Below the pieces are notes generated by a model. That model did no database searches, was not told where the DNA came from, and saw nothing but the letters and a program-made list of their open reading frames with translations. A DNA stretch of 11,501 bases from an uncultured Lachnospiraceae bacterium (GTDB lineage Bacteria; Bacillota; Clostridia; Lachnospirales; Lachnospiraceae). The stretch lies in assembly GCA_905201915.1 (NCBI GenBank), contig CAJKQE010000071.1, positions 1 to 11,501 on the forward strand. The letters are read 5' to 3'. The position numbers and the translations under genes were made by a program. The stretch's first letter is position 1, and each line of letters opens with the position of its first letter. Of the stretch, positions 1 to 6,306 are shown one piece after another.

Positions 1-1350
1 TTGTTGGGAAAGAGTTATCAGGAAGTTGCATATCAGGTGATGAGCAGATTTTTGACAGACTTTACAGAAGAAGAATTGAAAGAGTGTATCAATAAGGCAT
101 ACGACAGTAAATTCGATACACCGGAAATTGCACCAATGGTGAAAAGAGGGAATTCTTATTATTTGGAATTGTTTCATGGTTCAACCATTGCTTTTAAAGA
201 TATGGCACTTTCCATTTTACCTCATCTTTTGACTACAGCAGCAAAGAAGAATGGCGTTACCAATGAAATCGTGATTTTGACAGCAACATCAGGAGATACA
301 GGAAAAGCAGCAATGGCTGGATTTGCAGATGTTCCAGGAACTCGTATTATTGTTTTTTATCCAAAGGATGGAGTAAGTCCTGTTCAGGAAAAGCAGATGC
401 TTACACAAAAAGGAGAAAATACAGCGGTTGTGGGAATTTACGGCAACTTTGATGATGCTCAGACTGGTGTAAAGAATATTTTCAATAATAAAGAAATGAA
501 AGAAAAGCTTGCTCATTCAGGTTTTCAGTTTTCTTCTGCAAATTCTATTAATATTGGACGTCTGGTGCCACAGATTGCTTACTACGTATATGCTTATTTG
601 AAACTTATGGAGTCTGGGGAAATACAGGAGAATGAGAAGATTAATGTGGTAGTTCCTACAGGAAACTTCGGAAATATTCTGGCAGCTTATTATGCAAAAG
701 AGATGGGAATTCCCATTGCTCGTTTTATTTGTGCTTCTAATGAGAATAAAGTGCTTTATGACTTCTTCCAGACAGGATGCTATGATAGAAATCGTGAATT
801 CCATCTGACCAATTCTCCGTCTATGGATATTTTAATCTCTAGTAATCTGGAGAGATTAATTTATAAAATTGCAGGAAATAATGCAGAGAAAAACCGTATG
901 TTGATGGAACAACTAGGTAGAGAAGGCAAATACGAAATCACAGAAGAAATGAAAGAAAAACTTCAGGAGTTTTATGGAAATTATGCCAATGAAGAAGAAA
1001 CAGCGCAGATAATCCGGCAGGTGTATGAAGAAACAGGATATGTACTGGATACTCATACAGCAGTAGGGAAAGCTGTGTATGAAAAATATAAGAAAGAGAC
1101 ACAGGACACTACAAAGACTGTTATTGCTTCAACAGCAAGTCCTTTTAAATTTACAAGAAGTGTCATGACTGCCATAGATAAAAAATATGAAGCTATGGAA
1201 GATTTCCAGTTAGTCGATGAATTGTCTGAACTTGCAAAAATTTCAGTGCCTCAGGCAATCGAAGAAATTCGTACAGCTGAAATTCGTCATAACAGAACAG
1301 CACAGGTGTCAGAAATGGCAGAGACAGTCATGGAAATCTTAGGGATTTAA
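1..1350 (+). CDS. thrC: Threonine synthase (5'-truncated by window edge)
   Basis: Pyridoxal-phosphate enzyme that converts O-phosphohomoserine to threonine and phosphate, the last step of threonine synthesis, in the cytoplasm. The visible 449 residues carry the family landmarks: HGSTIAFKDMALS with the PLP-binding lysine at visible residue 66, TATSGDTGKAA (residues ~95-105), the PLP-phosphate loop PTGNFGN (~220), and STASPFKF near the C-terminus. Family members of this type start with roughly 45 further residues before the segment matching LGKSYQEVAYQVM, so the TTG at base 1 is most likely an internal Leu codon and the true start lies upstream of the window. The stop is TAA at 1348-1350. The HD-domain gene follows after 14 bases and is probably co-transcribed. 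Assignment is firm; only the 5' end is missing. Confidence 0.95.
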   Translation: MLGKSYQEVAYQVMSRFLTDFTEEELKECINKAYDSKFDTPEIAPMVKRGNSYYLELFHGSTIAFKDMALSILPHLLTTAAKKNGVTNEIVILTATSGDTGKAAMAGFADVPGTRIIVFYPKDGVSPVQEKQMLTQKGENTAVVGIYGNFDDAQTGVKNIFNNKEMKEKLAHSGFQFSSANSINIGRLVPQIAYYVYAYLKLMESGEIQENEKINVVVPTGNFGNILAAYYAKEMGIPIARFICASNENKVLYDFFQTGCYDRNREFHLTNSPSMDILISSNLERLIYKIAGNNAEKNRMLMEQLGREGKYEITEEMKEKLQEFYGNYANEEETAQIIRQVYEETGYVLDTHTAVGKAVYEKYKKETQDTTKTVIASTASPFKFTRSVMTAIDKKYEAMEDFQLVDELSELAKISVPQAIEEIRTAEIRHNRTAQVSEMAETVMEILGI

Positions 1351-1364
1351 AGAGGAAAAGTAAA

Positions 1365-2138
1365 ATGTCAGAAATTGATTTAGAATATGCAAGAAAAAGC
1401 TTTCAGGAATATTTAAGCGCTTATGATGCAAAAGACGAGAAGATTAAATTAAAAAGAGTTCATACTTTTTGTGTGGTAAAAGCAGCAGAATATATTACAA
1501 CCAGAGAGAATATTTCTGAAGAAGACAGGGAACTGGCACTTTTGATTGCACTTTTGCATGATATCGGAAGATTTGAGCAATTGAAGAAATATAACAGTTA
1601 TGATGATGACATCATGGACCATGCGAAGTTTGGTGTTCAGGTTTTATTTGAAGAAGGGAAAATTCGTGATTTTATCGAAACAGATGCGTATGATGAAATC
1701 ATTCGGGAAGCAATTTACTGGCATTCTGCTTATCAGCTGCCTGAAATCAAAGACGAACGAATTTTACTTCATTGCAGACTTATTCGAGATGCAGATAAAC
1801 TGGATAATTTCCGAGTAAAGGCTACAGAAAGTCTGGAAGCACATTTTGATGTGTCAAAAGAAGTTGTGGAGACAGAGGAAGTATCAGATAATATTATGGC
1901 GGCAATCCGCGAGGAACGCAGTATTTTGAAAAATGAGAGAACCACACATTTGGATATGTGGATTTCTTATCTGGCATTTATTTTTGATTTGAATTTTGCT
2001 TCCAGCTTCGGATATATTCAGGAACATGATTATATAAATAATAATATTGATCGCATGAATTATACAAATCCGAAGACAAAAGAACGTATGGAAGAAGTAA
2101 GAAATATTTGTCTTGATTATGTAAAAAAAAGAGCCTAA
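1365..2138 (+). CDS. HD-domain metal-dependent phosphohydrolase, substrate unknown
   Basis: A 257-residue soluble protein with the HD superfamily signature: His33 (KRVHTF), His65-Asp66 (ALLHDIGRF), His86 (MDHAKFG), His120 (IYWH) and Asp144 in RDADKLDN. This order of H, HD, H, H, D resembles HD proteins that bind two metal ions and hydrolyse phosphomonoesters or phosphodiesters, typically of nucleotides. That is family knowledge; the substrate cannot be read from the sequence. No GYP motif, membrane segment or fused domain is visible, so cyclic-di-GMP or (p)ppGpp hydrolysis is not specifically supported. The ATG at 1365 is preceded by AGAGGA (1351-1356) at 8-base spacing. It lies 14 bases after thrC, suggesting one operon, but no functional link to threonine synthesis is evident. 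A/T-only symmetry after the stop (about 2138-2165) is a poor terminator candidate. Confidence 0.85.
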   Translation: MSEIDLEYARKSFQEYLSAYDAKDEKIKLKRVHTFCVVKAAEYITTRENISEEDRELALLIALLHDIGRFEQLKKYNSYDDDIMDHAKFGVQVLFEEGKIRDFIETDAYDEIIREAIYWHSAYQLPEIKDERILLHCRLIRDADKLDNFRVKATESLEAHFDVSKEVVETEEVSDNIMAAIREERSILKNERTTHLDMWISYLAFIFDLNFASSFGYIQEHDYINNNIDRMNYTNPKTKERMEEVRNICLDYVKKRA

Positions 2139-2176
2139 GTTATTAAAAAAAATTTTTGTTTAACTGTGTATTTTTG

Positions 2177-2205
2177 TTGAAAAAATTCATATACTAGAGT
2201 ATAAT
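2177..2205 (+). promoter_or_regulatory. Sigma-A promoter of 6S RNA
   Basis: The -35 box TTGAAA lies at 2177-2182 and the -10 box TATAAT at 2200-2205, separated by exactly 17 bases. Transcription would start at about 2212-2214, immediately before the first bases of the 6S closing stem. This positional agreement with the RNA supports both calls. Confidence 0.8.
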
Positions 2206-2212
2206 AATGATA

Positions 2213-2393
2213 TGAAGTCCTGGGATGTGCGACACTCCTATTTATTTTGAACCTACATTACTTTAAACGGGATTCCTATATTGCCGAGTTAATGTCAAGC
2301 CGTCATTGCGCAGCGGAAGACAGCGAGTCGGTTGCGGTTGCCCACCTAGCATAAGCTAGGAGTCAGAAGATAGGAAACGGCATTCTGGGACAA
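2213..2393 (+). ncRNA. ssrS: 6S RNA
   Basis: 6S RNA binds the housekeeping sigma-factor form of RNA polymerase by mimicking an open promoter and tunes transcription in slow growth. Here the two ends pair as an 11-base closing stem, 2217-2227 with 2381-2391, unbroken if G-U pairs are allowed. Between them lie a largely unpaired A/T-rich 5' strand containing TTTTGAACCTACATT, and on the 3' strand a perfect small hairpin CCTAGC-ATAA-GCTAGG (2345-2360). That matches the position of the corresponding 3'-strand hairpin in E. coli 6S RNA (family knowledge recalled, not searched). Length is about 180 nt, in the usual range. A near-consensus promoter precedes it and an intrinsic terminator follows at once. 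No protein gene is visible in this gap. Exact ends are estimates. Confidence 0.85.
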
Positions 2394-2396
2394 AAA

Positions 2397-2420
2397 AAGC
2401 CTTTCGGGGCTTATTTTTTT
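2397..2420 (+). terminator. Intrinsic terminator of 6S RNA
   Basis: Stem AAGCCT (2397-2402) pairs with GGGCTT (2407-2412), one pair being T-G, around a stable TTCG tetraloop. It is followed by A and seven T residues (2413-2420) and lies directly after the 6S closing stem. Confidence 0.85.
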
Positions 2421-2424
2421 ATCT

Positions 2425-2457
2425 CATAGGAAATTATGTCCTGTGAAATAAAAAATG
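2425..2457 (+). repeat. Short hairpin repeat, copy 1
   Basis: Bases 2426-2457 match 6201-6232 at 28 of 32 positions, and all four differences are transitions. Both copies contain a 6-pair hairpin (here CATAGG 2425-2430 with CCTGTG 2440-2445) followed by GAAATAAAAAATG. It sits just after the 6S terminator and just before the galM ribosome site. Its terminal ATG at 2455 is in frame with galM but has no ribosome site. Confidence 0.65.
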
Positions 2458-2473
2458 TTATATTTTCTAATAC

Positions 2474-2481
2474 AGGAGAGG
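2474..2481 (+). promoter_or_regulatory. Ribosome binding site deciding the galM start
   Basis: AGGAGAGG at 2474-2481 is correctly spaced for ATG at 2488 (9 bases from AGGAG) and lies downstream of the alternative in-frame ATG at 2455. It therefore favours the shorter product starting MGITKQ. Confidence 0.85.
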
Positions 2482-2487
2482 GATAAA

Positions 2488-3552
2488 ATGGGTATTACAA
2501 AGCAGTCCTTTGGAAAAAGTATGGACAATCAGGAAGTATTTTTTTATGGTATTACAAATAAAAATCAGATGACAATTACAGTAACAGATTTTGGGGCAAC
2601 TTTGGTACAGATTTTTGTACCGGATAAAAATGGGGATAAAATTGATATTGCTTTAGGATATGATACAGTTGAAGGATATTATAAAAATCCTGGACATTTT
2701 GGAGCAACTATTGGAAGAAACGGAAACCGTATTAAAAATGCTGGTTTTTCTATTAATGGAAAAGATTATTCTTTAGCAGTTAATGATAATGTAAATAATT
2801 TACATAGTGGTCCGAACTGGTATCGTACCAGAGTATGGAATGTAACAGAAATAGATGAAGAAAAGAATGCAATTACTTTTTGTATTTTAAGTCCTGATGG
2901 TGATCAGGGATTTCCTGGTAATTTCACGGGATATGTAACCTATGAACTCACAGATGAGAATGAGATTATCCTGCATTATCAGGGAAGTGCAGATGCAGAT
3001 ACTGTGGTAAATATGACAAATCATTCATATTTTAATCTGGCAGGTCATAATGCAGGTGCAGAAGCAATGTTAAATCATACAGTACAGATTTTTGCACCAG
3101 AATATACACCGGTATCTGACTCTCAGGCAATTCCTACAGGCGAAATCCTGCCGGTAGAAGGAACACCAATGGATTTCACAAAGCCAAAGAAAATCGGACA
3201 AGATGTAGAAGCAGATTTTGAACAGTTAAAATTTGGCGGTGGTTATGACCATAATTATGCTTTATCCAGAGAAAAAGGAGAAATGAAGAAAGCAGCAGAA
3301 GCGTTTTCAGAGGAGTCTGGCATTGTTATGGAAGTATTTACCGACTTACCGGGTATGCAGTTCTACATTGGAAACTTCATTGAACAGGAGACTGGAAAAG
3401 GCGGATATGTATATGAGAAACGCGGTGGTTTTTGTATGGAAACACAGTATTATCCGGATGCCTGCAATCAGGCTGCTTTTCAGAGTTCTGTATTAAAAGC
3501 AGGTGAAAAATACGATACAACAACAATTTATAAATTTTCTGTAAGAAAATAA
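2488..3552 (+). CDS. galM: Aldose 1-epimerase (galactose mutarotase)
   Basis: Interconverts the alpha and beta anomers of galactose and other aldoses in the cytoplasm, feeding the Leloir pathway. From ATG 2488 the product has 354 residues, normal for the family. Landmarks run in order: GATIGRNGNRI (~72-82), NLHSGPNW with His106, NMTNHSYFNLAG with the catalytic-acid His179, GGYDHNYAL (~250), and METQYYPDACNQ with the general-base Glu318. Residue roles are by family analogy. An in-frame ATG at 2455 would add 11 residues, but it belongs to the repeat and lacks a ribosome site. The gene stands alone between the 6S terminator and its own hairpin terminator. No galK or galT is nearby. I see no convincing promoter in the short stretch after 2420, so it may depend on readthrough or on a weak promoter in or near the repeat. 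Confidence 0.93.
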   Translation: MGITKQSFGKSMDNQEVFFYGITNKNQMTITVTDFGATLVQIFVPDKNGDKIDIALGYDTVEGYYKNPGHFGATIGRNGNRIKNAGFSINGKDYSLAVNDNVNNLHSGPNWYRTRVWNVTEIDEEKNAITFCILSPDGDQGFPGNFTGYVTYELTDENEIILHYQGSADADTVVNMTNHSYFNLAGHNAGAEAMLNHTVQIFAPEYTPVSDSQAIPTGEILPVEGTPMDFTKPKKIGQDVEADFEQLKFGGGYDHNYALSREKGEMKKAAEAFSEESGIVMEVFTDLPGMQFYIGNFIEQETGKGGYVYEKRGGFCMETQYYPDACNQAAFQSSVLKAGEKYDTTTIYKFSVRK

Positions 3553-3559
3553 TAGATAG

Positions 3560-3593
3560 AAGGAGGCTGTTAAATGAAAATCAGCCTCCTTTT
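3560..3593 (+). terminator. Hairpin terminator after galM
   Basis: A perfect 10-base inverted repeat, AAGGAGGCTG (3560-3569) with CAGCCTCCTT (3582-3591), around a 12-base loop, starts 8 bases after the galM stop. The T-run is only four bases (3590-3593), so termination may be incomplete and allow some readthrough into the next gene. Confidence 0.75.
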
Positions 3594-3628
3594 GCATGAA
3601 CAAGTAAAAAAAAGCATATATTAGGATT

Positions 3629-4054
3629 ATGAATTGGAAAGAAAAGTTAAAATGGAAATTCCTGATTATTCTCATTGCTCTTATAGGAATTTTGATTGTA
3701 TGGTGTGCCGGAAAAGCAGGAGAAAGGAAAGCGGTCACAGAAAAGGAAATTCTAAGAGAGTATGCGCAAAAGGAAAATGAATGGGTAAGTGCAAAAGCAG
3801 AACTTCCGGAACAAGTACAGCTACAGCAGGAAACAGAAACGGCAAAAACAATTTCGGAAGAACCTTCCATTCGAGTGGTCTTAATGACGAATGATTATAA
3901 AAGCTATTATCATTCAGAAGTATCCTTGGAATTTCAGGGGGATTATCAAACAGAAGGTGCAATTCAGAAAAAATTTTCTTCCGGAGAGAAAATGATTTTA
4001 AACAGGCTGCCAGGAACTTGCAAATGGCAGCCTGACGTTTTTACCGGAAAATAA
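3629..4054 (+). CDS. SpoIID/LytB-domain protein, N-terminal piece (frameshifted)
   Basis: This 141-residue frame holds the front of a SpoIID-type protein. A short Lys-rich start is followed by one hydrophobic membrane anchor (residues ~11-26), a charged linker rich in Glu and Gln (~32-75), and then the beginning of the SpoIID domain, IRVVLMTNDYKSYYH (81-95). The rest of the domain, with the catalytic motif, is in the +1 frame, open from 4002. The last ~15 residues here (after about MILNR) look unlike the family and end at TAA 4052-4054. The missing homology resumes without loss in the other frame, so one gene 3629-5024 with a one-base shift is the best reading. The ATG at 3629 has a weak ribosome site (TAGGA 3622-3626) and follows an in-frame stop at 3605. 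The pieces may be a decayed gene or reflect a sequence error. Confidence 0.75.
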   Translation: MNWKEKLKWKFLIILIALIGILIVWCAGKAGERKAVTEKEILREYAQKENEWVSAKAELPEQVQLQQETETAKTISEEPSIRVVLMTNDYKSYYHSEVSLEFQGDYQTEGAIQKKFSSGEKMILNRLPGTCKWQPDVFTGK

Positions 4055-4067
4055 GGAATGCAGAGTC

Positions 4068-5024
4068 ATGCTTACTTCCTTAAAAAGAGGACAGGGAGTG
4101 CCTTCTTACAGAGGCAGTTTAGAAATTTATGAAGATGAACATGGATTGCATCTTGTCAATGAGTTGCCATTAGAGGAGTATCTCTGCGGAGTTGTGCCCA
4201 GCGAAATGCCTGCTTCTTATCCTAAAGAAGCATTAAAAGCACAGGCAGTATGCGCCAGAACTTATGCCTGTGTGCAGTTGAAAAGCAAAAAATTAGAACA
4301 ACTTCACGGACAGGTAGACGACAGTGTTTCCTATCAAGTATATCAAAATATAGAAGAGTCTGAGTCCGCCAGCGCAGCAGTGGAGGAAACAAAGGGAGAA
4401 ATTCTTTTAAAGGATGGGAATCCCATTCAGGCATATTATTTTTCTACTTCCCATGGAAAAACCAGTACAGATGAAGTGTGGGAAACTTCTTCTCCATCTT
4501 CTTATTTGAAAAGTGTAGATTGCACTTATGATTCTGCAGAACCTTGGTATCAATGGGAAGTAATTGTTTCCAGAGAAAATATTTTAAGAAATGTGCAGCA
4601 TTTGTTACCTGAAGTAAAAGAGATACGAAATATAGAAATTGTAGAAAAAGGAGAAGGAGAGGCTGTACTTCATTTGAAAATAGAAACAGATCAAGGAGCA
4701 AAGAGCTTTTATAGCGAATACGATATTCGTTCTGTTCTGGCACCTGTAGGCGCAGAGATTGTCAGACAGGATGGTTCTTCTGTGAAAGGAGGAAATCTCC
4801 TTCCCAGCGCTTATTTTACAATGGAACCACAGACAGATGATGCCGGTATACAGATTGGTTATCAGGTAAAAGGTGGAGGTTATGGGCATGGTGTTGGGAT
4901 GAGTCAGAATGGAGCAAAGGGCATGGCGGATAGTGGGAAAACTTATATGGAGATTTTGAATTATTTTTATAATGAAGTAGAATTAGGTCAGGTGCAGGAT
5001 GTTGTCAAGAATGAAAATCCGTGA
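4068..5024 (+). CDS. SpoIID/LytB-domain protein, C-terminal catalytic piece (frameshifted)
   Basis: SpoIID is a lytic transglycosylase that cleaves peptidoglycan glycan strands during forespore engulfment, working with SpoIIP and SpoIIM; paralogues are also common in Clostridia. This 318-residue frame contains the core: NELPLEEYLCGVVPSEMPASYP with the likely catalytic Glu46 (SEM), EALKAQAVCARTYA, YYFSTSHGKT, and the terminal GGGYGHGVGMSQNGAKG (His274). It lacks any membrane anchor; that lies in the preceding frame. The reading frame is open back to 4002 and encodes ANGSLTFLPENKECRV before Met 4068, which fits the family, so 4068 is probably not the natural start. AAGGA at 4053-4057 could nevertheless allow separate translation, giving a cytoplasmic and probably useless product. 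No spoIIIAA- or murA-type neighbour is present, so identity as SpoIID itself rather than a paralogue is open. Confidence 0.85.
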   Translation: MLTSLKRGQGVPSYRGSLEIYEDEHGLHLVNELPLEEYLCGVVPSEMPASYPKEALKAQAVCARTYACVQLKSKKLEQLHGQVDDSVSYQVYQNIEESESASAAVEETKGEILLKDGNPIQAYYFSTSHGKTSTDEVWETSSPSSYLKSVDCTYDSAEPWYQWEVIVSRENILRNVQHLLPEVKEIRNIEIVEKGEGEAVLHLKIETDQGAKSFYSEYDIRSVLAPVGAEIVRQDGSSVKGGNLLPSAYFTMEPQTDDAGIQIGYQVKGGGYGHGVGMSQNGAKGMADSGKTYMEILNYFYNEVELGQVQDVVKNENP

Positions 5025-5063
5025 TACAATTTCTCATATTGCTAAGAAGGTGGAGGTGAAAGT

Positions 5064-5873
5064 ATGGTAAAACGTTTCCTTGGTGTGACAAAAGGATTTA
5101 TAAAAAGCATGAACGAACGCCATGTAACGGCTTATGCCGCACAGGCGGCATATTTTATCATACTTTCTTTTATTCCTTTCATGCTTCTTTTAATGACTTC
5201 GGTTAAATATACACCATTGACAAAAGAAGAGGTAGTCAATGCACTGCTTCAGGTATGTCCGGAGAACTTTGAAACTTTTATACAGGGCATTGTGAATGAG
5301 GTTTACGAGAAATCCTTGGGTGTTGTACCGGTTTCAGCCGTGATTGCTATGTGGTCAGCAGGGAAGGGAATACAGGCATTAACAAGAGGATTTAATAATA
5401 TTTATCAGGTAAAGGAAACTAGAAATTTTCTGATGAGCAGAATACGGGCAGTGTTTTATACCTTAGTTTTTGTAATATCAATTATATTGACTTTGACTTT
5501 GCAGGTATTTGGAAACAGTTTGCAGCGGGAATTGACCAGCCATTTTCCTTTCATGGAAAAGATTGTAACCATGATTATCAGCATGAGGGTATTCATTACA
5601 CTTAGCGCGCTGTGTCTTGTTTTTTTATTGATGTATAAATTTATTCCTAATAGAAAAGCAACTTTTAGAAGCCAATTTCCGGGAGCATTTTTATGTGCAG
5701 TATGTTGGTCCACTTTTTCTTTTTGTTTTTCTTTATATATTGACTTTTTTAATGGAGCTGCAAATATGTACGGAAGTATGACTACTATTGTGTTGGTACT
5801 ATTGTGGCTGTATTTTTGCATGATGTTTGTTATGCTGGGCGCACAGGTGAATCATTATTTTGAAAAACGATAA
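5064..5873 (+). CDS. YihY/BrkB-family integral membrane protein
   Basis: A 269-residue polytopic membrane protein with about six hydrophobic helices. The N-terminal motif AYAAQAAYFIILSFIPF (~24-40) and the C-terminal block running through GAFLCAVCWSTFSF, YIDFFNGAANMYGS and LLWLYFCMMFVMLGAQVN (~209-264) are characteristic of the YihY/BrkB family (also called UPF0761). Members are inner-membrane proteins of uncertain function, sometimes proposed as transporters. The old label ribonuclease BN is a misassignment. The ATG at 5064 has a strong GGAGGTG ribosome site (5052-5058) 5 bases upstream. It lies 39 bases after the spoIID-like gene and may share its transcript. No terminator is visible between its stop and the T-box promoter at 5895. 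Confidence 0.9.
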   Translation: MVKRFLGVTKGFIKSMNERHVTAYAAQAAYFIILSFIPFMLLLMTSVKYTPLTKEEVVNALLQVCPENFETFIQGIVNEVYEKSLGVVPVSAVIAMWSAGKGIQALTRGFNNIYQVKETRNFLMSRIRAVFYTLVFVISIILTLTLQVFGNSLQRELTSHFPFMEKIVTMIISMRVFITLSALCLVFLLMYKFIPNRKATFRSQFPGAFLCAVCWSTFSFCFSLYIDFFNGAANMYGSMTTIVLVLLWLYFCMMFVMLGAQVNHYFEKR

Positions 5874-5894
5874 GAAAGAAGATGAAAGAAAATC

Positions 5895-5923
5895 TTGACA
5901 GCAGATAAGAAAATGGCTACAAT
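5895..5923 (+). promoter_or_regulatory. Sigma-A promoter of the pheST T-box operon
   Basis: The -35 box TTGACA (5895-5900) is consensus and the -10 box TACAAT (5918-5923) has one mismatch. They are separated by exactly 17 bases. The expected start is about 5929-5931, just before the T-box stem I. Confidence 0.85.
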
Positions 5924-5929
5924 AAAGGA

Positions 5930-6192
5930 CAGATATGAAAAAAGCAAAGAAAGTGTTAGTAGATACTTGTTTTCTGCCAGAGATGGAAAGCCACCGGCTG
6001 CAAGCTTTCCTCAGTTCAAACAGATATTGAGATTCCCACTGGAGCTGCATTTTTGAAACTGTATTTTACAGAAGTAGGAGATGACGTAACTGTGCGTTAA
6101 ACAGATACGAGTGCCTGTCGTTTATTGGCAGGAACGAGGGTGGTACCGCGAGATTGTAATGACTTCGTCCCTTTTTGGGATGGAGTTTTTTT
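5930..6192 (+). promoter_or_regulatory. T-box riboswitch, tRNA-Phe specific
   Basis: T-box leaders let uncharged tRNA stabilise an antiterminator so the downstream aminoacyl-tRNA synthetase is made. Visible here are the AGAGA motif (5979-5983), the stem I apical hairpin GGAAAGC (5985-5991) with GCTTTCC (6004-6010), the specifier codon TTC (6033-6035, Phe) in GAGATTCCCACTGGAGC, and the canonical T-box AGGGTGGTACCGCG (6137-6150). The TGGT at 6141-6144 can pair with the ACCA end of tRNA-Phe. ACGA (6134-6137) pairs with TCGT (6165-6168) in the antiterminator, which competes with the terminator stem. The Phe specifier agrees with the pheS and pheT genes downstream. Confidence 0.95.
6162..6192 (+). 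terminator. T-box regulatory terminator
   Basis: ACTTCGTCCC (6162-6171) pairs with GGGATGGAGT (6177-6186) as a 10-base stem with two G-T pairs around a five-T loop. T residues run on to 6192. Its 5' arm includes the bases used by the antiterminator, as expected for tRNA-controlled termination. Confidence 0.9.
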
Positions 6193-6199
6193 ATTGTTT

Positions 6200-6232
6200 T
6201 ATAGGAAATTGCGCCCTATGAAATAAAAAATG
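6200..6232 (+). repeat. Short hairpin repeat, copy 2
   Basis: This is the second copy of the element at 2425-2457, with 28 of 32 identical bases over 6201-6232. The hairpin is TATAGG (6200-6205) with CCTATG (6215-6220). The stem differences from copy 1 (C to T at the base, G to A inside) keep pairing through G-T or A-T. It again follows a terminator T-run and precedes a gene start. The ~58 bases between it and the pheS ribosome site have no counterpart near copy 1. Confidence 0.65.
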
Positions 6233-6306
6233 CTCTGTAAGGATCATACTGCTTGTGAAGAACACACGACCTTTGCATCTAAATATAGAAATAAAAGGAG
6301 AAAGTC

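Noticed and set aside
1..3. TTG at base 1 as the true thrC start codon.
   Set aside because: The product would lack the conserved ~45-residue N-terminal segment of threonine synthases; the window simply cuts the gene.
2138..2165. A/T-only palindromic stretch after the HD-domain gene (AGTTA ... TAACT) that could be a terminator.
   Set aside because: It has no G/C clamp beyond one pair per arm and only a mixed T-run; stability would be poor and it merges into the 6S promoter region.
3601..3628. GCATGAA ... CATATATT before the spoIID-like gene, resembling sigma-E or sigma-G promoter boxes.
   Set aside because: The -10-like box ends only 6 bases before the ATG and overlaps the ribosome site, and the -35 match is poor, so the transcript would be leaderless.
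4002..4054. Programmed +1 frameshifting as the explanation for the split spoIID-like gene.
   Set aside because: No known slippery codon, internal Shine-Dalgarno stimulator or stop-adjacent slip site is visible at the junction.
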